From Dipteronia dyeriana (Eukaryota; Streptophyta; Magnoliopsida; Sapindales; Sapindaceae): DNA of 64,000 nucleotides. The position numbers and the translations under genes were made by a program. Under the pieces are notes generated by a model. The model had not been told where the DNA came from. It saw nothing but the letters and a program-made list of their open reading frames with translations, and searched no databases. Positions 26,573 to 38,017 of this stretch are shown here, one piece after another. Each line of letters opens with the position of its first letter. Within the stretch, counting starts at the first letter, position 1. The DNA lies in assembly GCA_032871835.1 (NCBI GenBank), contig CM065303.1, positions 59,744,597 to 59,808,596 of the forward strand, given 5' to 3'.

Positions 26573-27524
26573 GGAAATAGAACCAGAAAAGGGGATTGGA
26601 AAACACAACAATTCAATTATTTATTCAATTCATCAAGTCTAAATACAATAGGCTCTTAAGGAGTCTATTTATAGCTAAAAAAATGATAAAAATAACAACC
26701 AACTCCTGATAAAGATAAATAAAACCTAAACTAATCTCACAATGAGATAATTATTCTAAACACAATATGATAATTACCAATATAATAATTCTTATCTAAT
26801 TCCCCATCATTCTCCTCCACTAAGAAGAACTCGACTCCTAGTGAGTCAAATGGGTTGCAACCAACGAATAAGAGAATACCACATCTTGTTATTGTTTGGT
26901 GCAGCCAAGTCATCAACCCAAAGTCCACTCTTCGTAGTCATAGCAAAACGAATCGGTTGGGACCGGCGGTGTGGTTCCACGCTCTGGTGATCGGCTGTGA
27001 TGGCAAGGTGGTTACGGGCTGTCGGTTTTGTATCTACGCTAATGTAGGTGCAATTGGAGGTCAGCGAAGAAGGAAAAAGTGTCGGTCGGTGACTTCTTGC
27101 GGCGACGGCCAACAATGGCGCATGAGTGGTGGCCCGTGGGCTGGCGAACTTCAGGTGTGGGAGGTTTTGGGAGTATATGTTGTCTGGCTTGGACCACCAA
27201 GTGTTTATGAGTTTGGGCCTTGGGGTGCAAATTTGTGAGAAAAAAAAATTGATGGAAGCAAGTAGGAGCGAAATGTTGGCTCTGATACCAATTGAAATAG
27301 AACCATAAAAGGAGATTGGAAAACTAATCAGTCGATTTATTTCATTCATTAAGTCTAATTACAATAGGCTTTGAAGGAGCCTATTTATAGCTAACAAAAT
27401 AATAAAGATAACAACTAACTCCTGATAAAGATAAATAAACCTAAACTAATCTCTCAATGAGATAGTTATTCTAAACACAACATGATAATCACTAATATAA
27501 TAATCCTTATCTAATTCCCCATCA
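26573..27524 (-). mobile_element. TRIM-type mini LTR retrotransposon
   Basis: Two direct repeats, 26573-26809 and 27293-27524, are clearly homologous (for example CTCCTGATAAAGATAAATAA in both). On the minus strand the LTR reads TGATGGGGAATTAG...TTCTATTTCA, with TG..CA ends in the 27-kb copy. Two bases after that 5' LTR is TGGTATCAGAGCC (27290-27278), a standard primer-binding site for initiator-Met tRNA. Just before the 3' LTR is the purine run GTGGAGGAGAA (about 26810-26822). The interior is only about 470 bp and GC-richer, and encodes no recognisable gag or pol, so the element is a terminal-repeat retrotransposon in miniature that needs proteins in trans. No target duplication is visible. 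Confidence 0.8.
27278..27290 (-). other. Primer-binding site of the TRIM element
   Basis: Minus strand reads TGGTATCAGAGCC, the classic plant initiator-Met tRNA primer site, 2 nt from the 5' LTR end. Confidence 0.85.
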
Positions 27525-29864
27525 ATTTGGTTTGTGTCAAGATGGCATACCAAAAGCTCATAGCAAGAGTCCATAAACCACATACCGAAATTGTAAATCT
27601 TCTTATTATAGGATGATATATGTCCCATATTTCAACATCTACCAAAAATCCCAAATAAAATAACATAGTAGAAAAGCACTGAAAGTACAGTTTCAGCACT
27701 CAGGAAAGCCCTAAAAACCCAGTACTCCCAGCAAATGGGAAAGGGCATATTACTATTCTTAAAAGAAAGCTCACTTTGAACAAAAAAGCTTTCTAGTGAA
27801 GAGAAGGCATATAACATTCAAAATTAATCTCTAGCCCAGGCCTTCAATCCCTTCAAAGGTAGACCCAGTTCTCTCCTTTCAGTTAGTCCATATAAATTGC
27901 AACGGTGATTTCTCCACACCAATCCTTTGCTGTCTCCTAAAAGTAAATGGCAACCCAAGAGGTCTAAAAAAATGTAGAAAATACCAAATATACTTCAAAT
28001 ACTATCAAACTTCACAGTTCCTCAGCTTCTAAGCAAAAGAATAGCATATGACATATGAATTAACCTCCCTTTAGCCTTTGTAAGCTCAAGCCTTCAATTC
28101 AATGGAAAATTCAAATTCCTCTCAGCAAACTTTATTTAACTGAAACAATTAGTATAGCTAGCCTTTGTTAACTTCATTTCAATGCAAAATTTGATCCTCA
28201 AGATAGATTGGAGGCCAGCCTCAAGATATATTGGACTGCTCTGGGTAGGCTCTACATCTAAAATGCATGCTGGGCTTTATACCCATCCCACAAACTTATG
28301 GAAAGGCCACATGATTGTGTGTTTGTACATTAAGAAACCAACTTAGTGGGGAAACCCAGATCTATTAACCATATATTAATAACTATCAAAGAATATTCCC
28401 AAGTGAAAATGGACATCAGATATATAGTGTTGAAAGGAAATTATTTGACAAAGAAATATTGATGAACATATTCTAAACTATTAACTAATATATTAAAAAT
28501 AAATTAAACACCTGCAATTAGAACAAAACATCCTATGAGCCACCCCATTAGAGAATAAACAATTTACAACATTCCCATCTATGTTTTGCATATTATATAT
28601 GACCTATAATAACATCTCCACTTTAGAGGCTCAGTGTTAAATTGGGCGATTAACAAAACTAGTTCCACTCAAGAAAAACAGCCTATAACCACAAATCTAA
28701 ACAATTCTTCTCTCCTCTTATAAATTAATTGGCTTATGTCCATATCTCTACATCCCCCTCCCTAAGAGAACCAAGCTCTAGAGAGATTTTTACCACCACG
28801 GTTCAACGCCTCCCATTTCTCAGTTAGCCCCATCCAAAACTCATCCAAGATAAAGGACTCCTCAATTACAAAAACCTTATATTGACATCGGCCAATCACT
28901 TCCGTACAAATTAATCAAATTTTGATCCTACATTTAGTATCTACAACTCATAGTATTATTGTTAATACTGTTATTAACTGTTTTTGCTTAATCACACACC
29001 TCACCTTGTGCACAAACACAAATTATATTATATCCCACTTCAAGATTGGTAAGAGGGGAATTGATCTCTAGGTCTCTAGCTTCGCAGCAAAAAATCTAAC
29101 CAACTTAAGTTATCCTGTTGGGGACAGAATCTATTACTATCAACCACCTTTGCTGCTCAAGATCCCATCCCATAAGTAATAGAAAGAACAAGAAGTCCCC
29201 ACTCCCCAATAAGGATATTATCTTACGCTGAATTCCATTACTTTTTTTTTTTCAATAATATGTAACCCAACACCAACATGAGGAAGAATATATATTTTTA
29301 CATCATCAGCAAACCTAGGTTTAAACATAGCCACATACTGATACACCCTAAACCGTTACCCTCAACCAAAATTTCCTAATTATTCAGAAACATGCTTCGA
29401 TTACTCAAATTAACAGAAGATTCACAAAACACGAAATCACCACAAACCCAAACAAACAAAAATGTCAAACACACGTCCTCTATTAGGCAAAGTATCAACT
29501 GAGAACATGAAATTAAAAAATGAGAAGAATAATGACTAATCAGATTGCAATGAAGTGACTGTAGAAGAGTTTTGCAGCAACATCCCATAATCTACTGCTC
29601 TTAATTATAATTTAGCAAAGCCACTTATAAAACATGTCAAAATTTCACAAACCCACCCTACATATGAAGGCAAAAATCACTACACTTTTACATAAAAACC
29701 CTATATTACGAGAAAACCCATAAATCTAATAACCCTAATGAAATGATTAAAACCCCACAATAGATCATTCATAACCAAACAAGAATTAGAAAACCCATGA
29801 ATAAAAGCCCCAATAAAAACAAAAAGATACCAAACCCATAATGAATAAAAATAAGAACTCACAA
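27525..29864. other. DNA downstream of NDUFB7, possibly its 3' UTR intron
   Basis: No coding region recognised. Its position immediately after the NDUFB7 stop codon, which is followed by a donor-like GTGAGT, leaves open that it is transcribed. Confidence 0.3.
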
Positions 29865-30176
29865 TCAGGAGGCATTGGCAGTGGTGGGGATGAGAGGGAC
29901 AGGAGAACCCTTGTGCCGTGGCTGCTTCAATTTAGCCTCTTGTTCGCGGATCTTCTGCATCTGGAGCATGCGCTCCATGACGAGCTCATACTCGCACTTC
30001 TCGTAGGAGTGGCGTTCGTTCTCGCACTTCCAAGGCAAATAGAACTCGGCCTGCCTGCACTTGTTGAGTGGGATGAGAAGGTGAGCGCACTGGTCTCTGT
30101 AGGGAATGGGGACTCGAGCCTCCACCATTTCCTCTTGCGTTGCTATCATCTTTTTCGATGATCCTTCCACTTCCAT
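29865..30176 (-). CDS. NDUFB7: NADH dehydrogenase (ubiquinone) 1 beta subcomplex subunit 7 (complex I B18)
   Basis: Accessory subunit of the membrane arm of mitochondrial complex I, located on the intermembrane-space side. The 103-residue frame is uninterrupted and starts at ATG 30174-30176 (MEVEGSSKKMIA). It carries the twin CX9C motif of the CHCH fold: Cys30-Cys40 (CAHLLIPLNKC) and Cys51-Cys61 (CENERHSYEKC), with RQAEFYLPWK between. The C-terminus, PVPLIPTTANAS, and the length match the plant family (Arabidopsis At2g02050). No cleavable presequence is expected, since CHCH proteins are imported through the MIA pathway. The coding part has no intron. Two nt after the stop is a donor-like GTGAGT, so a 3' UTR intron is possible. 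Confidence 0.95.
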   Translation of the reverse strand: MEVEGSSKKMIATQEEMVEARVPIPYRDQCAHLLIPLNKCRQAEFYLPWKCENERHSYEKCEYELVMERMLQMQKIREQEAKLKQPRHKGSPVPLIPTTANAS

Positions 30177-30258
30177 TGGCTGATTTGATTTCGATTGATT
30201 GAGTGATTGTTCTGGCTCTCGCTCTGGTTGTCGGTTGAGTATTCTTTGTTTTTTTTTT

Positions 30259-30880
30259 TAGGGTGATACTGGTCGGTAATACTATTGGGGTAATGGGATT
30301 TTTTTTTTTAAAAGATGGAGGCCAATGGGGAAACGAGGAAGGATGTCTGTGTCCTCGTCCCTATCCTGGGGATGGGGTAGGATTGGGAGAGGTCCCATCT
30401 CCATTTTCATTTTTTCATTTCTTCATTTCTTCTATTTTTTCTCGTTTTTTTCCGTTTACTAATTTCTCTTAATTCCTCCATTTTACTATTTTTCCATTTA
30501 CTTTGTATAGTAAAAAATAAATATTAAAAATATATATATAGTTATTAAAATAGAAATAATAAAATTATTGAATATATATATATATATATATATTAATATA
30601 TTATATATAATATTATAATATTTATAAAAAATAGAGAAATTAGAAAATGAGAAAATGAGAAAATGAAATGGGGGCACCTACCCCCATCCTGATCCCCATT
30701 TCTAAAAATTTATAGGAGAAATGAGGATGTAAATAGGGATGGGGACGGGTCCCCTCATCTCGATCCCCATTTTAATTTGGGGATAAAAATCATCATCATC
30801 TCCCAATTTCCCAATTTCCCCTCTAAATGAGGATGGAAGAACGAGAATTTGACCCCACTGGAGGAAAATGGTCATCCCTA
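30259..30880. mobile_element. G-rich repeat related to the 12.9-kb MITE, in the NDUFB7 upstream region
   Basis: Ends TAGGGTGATAC and (inverted) TTAGGGATGAC. Both sides of the interior carry GGGGATGGGG-type or CCCCATCCCC-type runs (30370-30390, 30670-30700, 30735-30780) around an AT-rich core with (AT)n at about 30570-30592. It starts only about 80 bp upstream of the NDUFB7 ATG, so it probably lies in or next to that promoter. Non-coding. Confidence 0.5.
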
Positions 30881-30899
30881 ATTGTGGTAATCAAAATAG

Positions 30900-32200
30900 G
30901 CTTTAGACCTAACGTTTAAGCCCACGATCAACTTTATGATTGGACCTAATCTAGGTCCATTCGATTCAGGATGACCCAAGAAGACCATTGCTAAATATTG
31001 GTTTGACTCTATCACTCATGTACTTCAACCTAACCACTAAAGTCGTGGACAATGCACATACCAGTTTGAACTAGTAAAACAATTGTGTAATCCCACGAAA
31101 TCCGATCAGGATTTCAAGGATATTTTTCAACAGCACTTTGATGTTCAATCCGGTCTTGGAGATCTATAAATATAACATTTTCTTCACTATAAAAGGATTC
31201 TGATTTTTCTCTTCACTTCTAAAGCTCTCTCATGTTGAAACTCTGCCAAAATACAAACATCGGCCACCAGAATACTCCCATTTGATAAACTTTGATCACC
31301 GTTTACTTTCACGCTCAGCTCAAGCGCATCTAAGGCAAAAAATCTACTACCACCTCATTTTCTTTTACTTGATTCCAGTTATTTTTGTTTGTTTTCATCT
31401 TTTTTGCAAGTATCTGGAGTAGACGACACATCCGATTTGATAGGTTAGACCAAGTTTCTTTTGCCTAACTCGAATCCGATTCAACCTACATTAATTATAG
31501 ATCGACCATATACAGTTTTGGGGCCCACCGTTGGGCCCATCGCAGCTTCATAAATTGACCAATTGAAGCAAGCAAACGACTTTCAAGATGTCAAGAGGAA
31601 ATGCACCAACCGTCTAAGAGCAGCTCGCTGCACTAACTGCTCAAATAGCCGCAAATGCCGAAAAATAGAGAGAGCTCAAGGTAGAGAATGTTGCAATCCG
31701 AACTTGTAACGCTAAGTCACGAGCTATAATCGAGGGTGTACCAATCAATGCACCATCATCGCCCCGATCCCAGCGGTTGACACCACACGAGACATCAACA
31801 GGACAATATCGGTCGGGCCAACCACAAATCCTAAAGGGTCAGAAATGAACCTAGAGAAGGATCCAACTCATAGAGCACAACCCAGACAGTTCATGTGAAG
31901 CGGATCCACCAAACATGTTGATCCCGTGAGAAACTCAATGAGAAGCAAACCATAATGGTGACCCGTTGCCATATGATGCTTTTAGGACCCTTATGTCACT
32001 CCAGTCGACCCTGGATTTGGTAAAATATAATTTGGGTCTACAGGTCTTTGCTAACCCTGAAATTTCTCACAAGTTTGCATAAAATGGAAGCCTTCATTCA
32101 AAGAATTATAGGAGTCCTAACACCAATCAAGAAAAGCACGGCGAACAGCTTCACAGACTCGCCCTTTGTTGACACCATTGTTGTTGTCAAGATGCCATCC
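30900..32200 (+). mobile_element. Degenerate Tat-lineage Ty3/gypsy remnant: LTR end, leader and gag start
   Basis: At about 31517-31545 the sequence TTTTGGGGCCCACCGTTGGG resembles the LTR/PBS junction typical of plant Tat/Ogre-type gypsy elements. About 45 bases on, an ATG at 31588 opens MSRGNAPTV, then a stop, then EQLAALTAQIAANAEK, a gag-like start with nonsense changes. A second piece from 32082 (MEAFIQRIIGV ... NSFTDSPFV) resembles the gag region that precedes the conserved core. The body of the element is missing, so this is a truncated, inactive copy. Confidence 0.6.
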
Positions 32201-33409
32201 TAGAACCAACACCACCACAAAACCCATAATCAAACAATCGTCATTATCACCACCACCACGAAACCAACGTCTCTCTCACTCTCTCACACGTACACATAGA
32301 TGGGTTCCTTTTGGTTCGAACCCAATTATGGTTCAAATCAAATCTTATGTCGTTTAGGAGTTGAACCAAAACCGATGAGCTTGCTTTCACCCCAAATCTA
32401 GTTTGACTCGATGTGAAGAGAGATGGATAGATGGAAAGAAAGATAGAGGAAGAAAGAGAGGGAAGACAGAAGAGTTGTCGGCGGCCAAGAAGATTTGGCA
32501 GAGAGAACAATAAGAGAGAGAGAGTTGTTTGGGGACAGAGAGTAATTATTTAGTTTTTAGTTTTTATTTGTTTAATTATTTGTTTTTACAAAATTGCCCC
32601 TGTGATATTAATGGTCAACATAAATTTGAACGGAAAATGTGACAGAAGGGGTTTATTATACATTCTTTCCATTTCAGGGGTATTAATGACCAATATGTGG
32701 AAATATGTCGTCACATTTCTAATAGGGTAAATGTGAGGAACGAAAATGATAATATCCCATAATATTTTTCTGAATATTTTCAAACAATATAATTTACGAA
32801 ATTTAAATTATATAAAATTAATAAAATTTTAAAAGGAAATATAAAATTTTTAAAAAAATTAAAATACAGCTTCGCTAGTGCTGAAAAACAAGGACCCGAA
32901 CCGACCGGTCTCGAGTCGGATTTCTTGAGGGATCGGGTTTTTTGTTTATGGAAACAGAAACCGACCCGAACCCGTAATACATAAACTAATTTTCACCGTT
33001 TCTCTATATCCCTCCCAAAAACCTCGACAAGCCACCGTCTGACGTTCTTCCTTTCGCTGTCAGTCCACGACGGCCACCGCCACCGCCACAGCAACCGTCA
33101 TATTTCTCTCTAGTAAGTTTTGTTTTGCTGCCATCATCAATCGAAATCTCGCCTAATTTCTTTATGGTTTTTACTATTTTATTTTTCATTTGGTTGTGAC
33201 GTATGTTTCAATTTTTATTCGTATGAGCTGAGGATTTGTACTACATTCTAGGTTTTTTTTTCGTTGTTGTCTCCGCCGGTGGCCTCGCCGTCGTCGGTTA
33301 CAATGAAGGCCCTCCTCTGTTTTCTGTTTTCTTGATTTTAATTTTGATTTTTGTTTTTTATTTATTTATTTAGAGGATATAATGGTAAATTGAACATTTT
33401 AGGGAGGGT
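32201..33409. other. Upstream flank of the AAMP gene
   Basis: No coding region recognised. A GC-richer stretch at 33000-33115 (CCACCGCCACCGCCAC), followed by TCTCTAGTAAG with a donor-like GTAAG, could be a non-coding first exon of the WD40 gene; this is unsupported beyond composition. Confidence 0.3.
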
Positions 33410-33561
33410 GGAATTCTGGATTCCAACCTCAAGAGGCAGGAATTCATTCCAGCCAATTTGATGGAATGATGATTCCATGGTTAATTAAGGGAAAACAAAC
33501 AATGGAAAATTATTCCCTTTTCCTTTCCTACCCAGATACCATCAACCAAACATCACCTTAG
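33410..33561. mobile_element. Right end of a truncated TIR element
   Basis: Ends in ATCAACCAAACATCACC followed by TTA, the form of a PIF/Harbinger terminus (ACCAAACATCACC|TTA). The matching left end was not found, so it is truncated or rearranged. The mTERF fragment begins at this boundary. Confidence 0.45.
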
Positions 33562-33930
33562 GGTTTAAGCTTGAAGGAACGATGAGTACTTCCGTTGCAT
33601 ATCTTGTTTGTATACTGATATTGGTCCCATGGTGACTCAATATCCGTATTTTTTGGATTGAGAGTTGGGACTACGGTTAAGCCGCTTATGGATTATTTGG
33701 TTTCTTTGGGTTTGCCGATTAAGATTTTGGCTAGGATGTTGGAAAACGTGCGTATATTCTTGGGAATGATCTTGAAGAGACTGTTAAGCCAAATGTGGAT
33801 TGCTTGGTTAGTTTTGGGATTAGGAGGGAATTGCTTGCTTTGGAGTTTGGTCATAGCACAGTATCCAACAATTATCGGGTTGCCTTTGAAAGCTAAGATG
33901 TCTTCACAGCAGTACTTCTTTAACAAACAA
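33562..33930 (+). pseudogene. Inverted partial copy of the mTERF gene
   Basis: Nearly identical to the complement of 41575-41944 in the intact mTERF gene, running from GGGTTTAAGCTTGAAGGAAC to CAGCAGTACTTCTTTAA. It has lost about 15-20 bases after CTTGTTTGTAT, has other indels, and carries a small duplication (GAGTTTGGTCAT), so the frame breaks several times. Only the middle mTERF repeats are represented; both gene ends are missing. It is non-functional as a protein. It lies about 8 kb from its source in opposite orientation and starts exactly at a transposon end, which suggests transposon-linked capture or a repair event. The high identity suggests a fairly recent copy. Confidence 0.9.
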
Positions 33931-34120
33931 ATACTGAAAAGGGTTTAAATAAAACCAAGTGAGCTGTTTTGTGAGAGTTTTAAGGAGTTATCAAAAAACT
34001 TTTTGGTGAAAAACTTTGGATAGGTTTGAGGTTTTTATTTTATTTTATTTTGGTGCTCAACTTTTTATTATTGTTCTTATTAATATTATTTGCAAGATTA
34101 CTCTTTAACAGAAAGAAAAG

Positions 34121-37100
34121 ATGAACAGTCCTGTCCACAGTCCGGTCCACGATGAAGATGACCAAGGGGAGGTTTTCCTTGATGAATCAGACATCATCCA
34201 CGAAGTTACAGTTGACGATGAAGGTCCTTCCTTTCATTCTTGTTTCAGACTTATATGTGTTTTGCTTTTATAAATACCCAGTCAGTATAATTTTCAATTT
34301 TATGGATGCAGATATTCCTGATGTTGACGAAGATGAGATGGGGTCTGATCCTGGTATAATTTTACTCTTATTCACTTTTATATTCTCTCCAAACACTTAA
34401 AAGTGACGAAGATGAGATGGAGTGTGTGTGTGTGTTAGGGACTTGCAAAGGTTTCAAATAATTGTTAATTTTTTTTATATCTGTTTTGGTATTCCAGAAC
34501 CCGAACCTGATGATTCAGTGCACATATTCACCGGTCATACTGGTAATGACACTTAATGCTTCTTTCCGTTATGTCTGTTTTAATTTTCAATTGATTATTT
34601 TGTTGCATTAAATATTTTTAATTCACTTTTATATAAGCTCGTATGTGCAACAAGTAGCAAGGTTTCTTATTTCTGTTTTTTTTTTTGAATCCTTTGTTGC
34701 TTCAATAAGTTTATTGAAAGTTAGGGATTGAAATTTTCTTTGTAAGCGTCTTTACTTTTCTTTTCTTTTTCTCCCTAGTTTTATCATGGAATTGGAGTTC
34801 AGTATTTGACATATTGTTCCATTTTCCAACAACGATTCAATATATGCTCTGGATTATATAATTACCGAGAAAGTATTGCGTTGAAGTACTTTATTTTCCT
34901 TTTTCTGCACAGATGAACTTTACACAGTTGCATGCAGTCCGGCAGATGCTACATTAGTGGCAACTGGAGGTGGAGATGACAAAGGATTTTTCTGGAGGAT
35001 TAATCGAGGAGATTGGGCTTCAGAGATCCAAGGTATATACTAATTATAGAAGCCATATAATACAGTGGCTATACAGTTAGTCCCTTCCATGTTTGTCCTT
35101 GTATGCTGCAAAGAGTTTTTTGTTGAATTGAATTTACTTTCATTTCTTTGCTAAAATGGTAAAATCAGACATTTTGTATCTTTTTCCATCATCACTTTTC
35201 TTCACCTGACTCTCACGTTATTTGCTATGCAGGTCATAAGGATTCTGTATCCAGTTTGGCTTTTAGCACCGATGGACAACTGCTAGCTTCGGGGGGCTTT
35301 GATGGACTTATTCAAATATGGGATACATCTTCAGGAAATCTCAAATGCGCACTTGATGGTCCTGGAGGTGGCATTGAGGTGAAATTATGAAGGTTTTGAG
35401 TGAACTGTTTGTACTGCTTTATTGAATATTAATTAGATATATGACTTCTCAGTGGGTTAGATGGCATCCAAGAGGACATGTAGTCTTGGCTGGTTCAGAG
35501 GATTCCACTGTTTGGATGTGGAATGCTGACAGAGGTGCCTATCTTAATATGTTTTCAGGTCATGGTAGTAGTGTGACTTGTGGTGATTTTACTCCTGATG
35601 GTACTAACTTCTCTCTGTCCCCTTTTCCGCTGCCTTTTGAGGCTGTAATGATTTATTTGTTTATCTAATTTAGTTATTTACTACATAGTTTTCTTTTGTT
35701 GGTTGTTATAGGTAAAACAATCTGCACTGGTTCTGATGATGCAACTTTGAGGATATGGAATCCAAAAAGTGGGGAAAATAATCATGTCATAAGAGGTATC
35801 TGATTTGGAATTTAGTTTTAAATTTTTCTTTATATTAGAGTTTGCAGTTTGAACTTAAATGGTCCCAAGCAAAGGCAATTGGCCCTGGGACATGGCTATG
35901 TTGCATAGGCAGTGCATATCACTTAAATCATCTTACTTTGATGATTTGATCGAACATTTCTTTGTACCTTAGTGTACCAGTTCCATCTTACTAGATGATT
36001 TCTGTTAATTGATGTTACAATTTTTGTTTGGCATCCTTTTGACATACATTTAAAAAAAAAAAAAAAATGTTCTCTATAGGTCATCCATATCATACTGAGG
36101 GACTGACATGCTTGACCATAAGCTCCGATTCAACCCTTGCTCTTACTGGTTCAAAGGATGGTTCTGTTCACATGGTCAATATAACAACTGGGAAGGTTTG
36201 TTTTCCCCCCATGCAATATACTTGTGTTTTCTTTGATTTATTTTTATTGTTATTGTATATGGTGAGGTATTTACTTTGCATACAGTTTATAATATTTTTG
36301 GATCTGTGCCTTAAGTCACTCAAGTATCAAAAGTGTGTTATATAGTTTTTCTCTTAAGCATCTGGCAAGTTTTTGATTATGAAGTTGTAACCACAAGACC
36401 CTTTGTAAAATATGGTAGGGTGTTAGGATTTTAGAAATAAGTATGAGAACAAGTCACCTAGTTTAGTAAGTTCAATATCAAGTAGCTTATTCTAGCATTC
36501 ATACATCTGCAACTGGGATTAAACTTTTTGCATACATGATTCAACATTCTGGGATTTTTTTTTCAACTTTCACCCTTAAAATTTTGTTGTGATATGTGAT
36601 TTTTCTTGTATTAAATGTCTGGATGAATATTATAATTCTTAGGCCACGTTTGGCAGCTGGGATAGGATAGGAATCGGCTTATTTTTAGTCCGATTCCCAT
36701 GTTTGGCCAGACCAATAGGATAGGATAAAATTATCCCAATGGCCTGATTTATCCCACTGCAATGGGACTTATTAATCTCAACCAAATTCATGGGATTAAT
36801 TTCTTTCCCATCACCTTAATTACACAAACACCCCAAACCTCATCATCTTCTTCATTTCGACTGCGTATGTTAGATCGGTGGTGAGTCGACACAACTGGGT
36901 TTCTTCAACTTGGTTGCTTGATGATGATTTTTTATTTATAAAAAAAGTAATAATATAACCACAAAAATATCTCAATAATACGATATCTGATTTTTTTTTT
37001 GTGATACCGGATCTTAATAAAAAACAAAGTTTGAGATCAAAACATCAATAAAAAAACCTTCTTGATCCAATTGAATCTGAACTAGAGTGTGTATGAGATG

Positions 37101-37985
37101 CTGGTAGGTCACATCGAGTGGGCATCAAATGTTGGTAGTTCACCAACAGATGAGGAAAAAGAAGAGAGAAGAAGAGAGGCGGACGAAGAATTGTAGAAGA
37201 GAAGATGAGGAGCAAGAACTGATGAATGAAAGAAGAAACAAAAATGGATGGGTTTTGGTAAAGTGATGACTCTTTGATTAGTCATGAGTCACCACCCACC
37301 ACACCGAATAAATTGACCATTTTTTTTTAATTTGATTTTTTTTATATTATTTTTAGTAAGGGTAAGTTTATGTAATTTACAATTCTATTTTAATCTTATC
37401 CCGTGTTCCACCAAACATGTGATTACCATATTTTTAATCCTATCATATATTGCACAAAATATAAGATAACATTAAAATTAATCCAATTATATCCTATCCA
37501 ATCCTATCCAATCCTATCCTATAAAAATAATCCTATCCTATCCCGTGCACCAAACGTGCCCTTAATGACCTATGGTAAAAAACAAGATCTTTTACCTAGA
37601 ATGGTTGGGTTGCCAATAATGGGTGGCTGGTTTTTGATTGCAAGCAAGTTCTAAGAACATGTAGACAGGATGCCAGAGCAATTTATTTCTCTTCTGTGCC
37701 AGCTTTGTGTTTGAATCATCTAGGAAGAGTTGAATATACTAATGAACTTTTATCTTTATCGATTATATTCTTTCTTTAAAATATTATGTCTACTTGGAAG
37801 TGCATTTGCATATTTAATGTGTGCTTATATAATTTCATCTAATAGATTGTGGCAGATGATTTTATTTTTAATTAATAAGCACGCCTGTAATATACTTGCA
37901 TGTTACTTGAACAGGTTGTAAGTTCACTGGTTTCTCATACAGACTCAATTGAATGTATTGCGTTTGCCCCAAGGTATGGTTGATT

Positions 37986-38017
<32 letters not shown>

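Noticed and set aside
26846..27349. 167-residue minus-strand frame
   Set aside because: Runs from the TRIM 5' LTR through the PBS into the interior, with no known domain. An element leader is a better explanation.
29841..30161. 106-residue plus-strand frame
   Set aside because: Antisense shadow of NDUFB7, whose CX9C motifs make the minus strand the real one.
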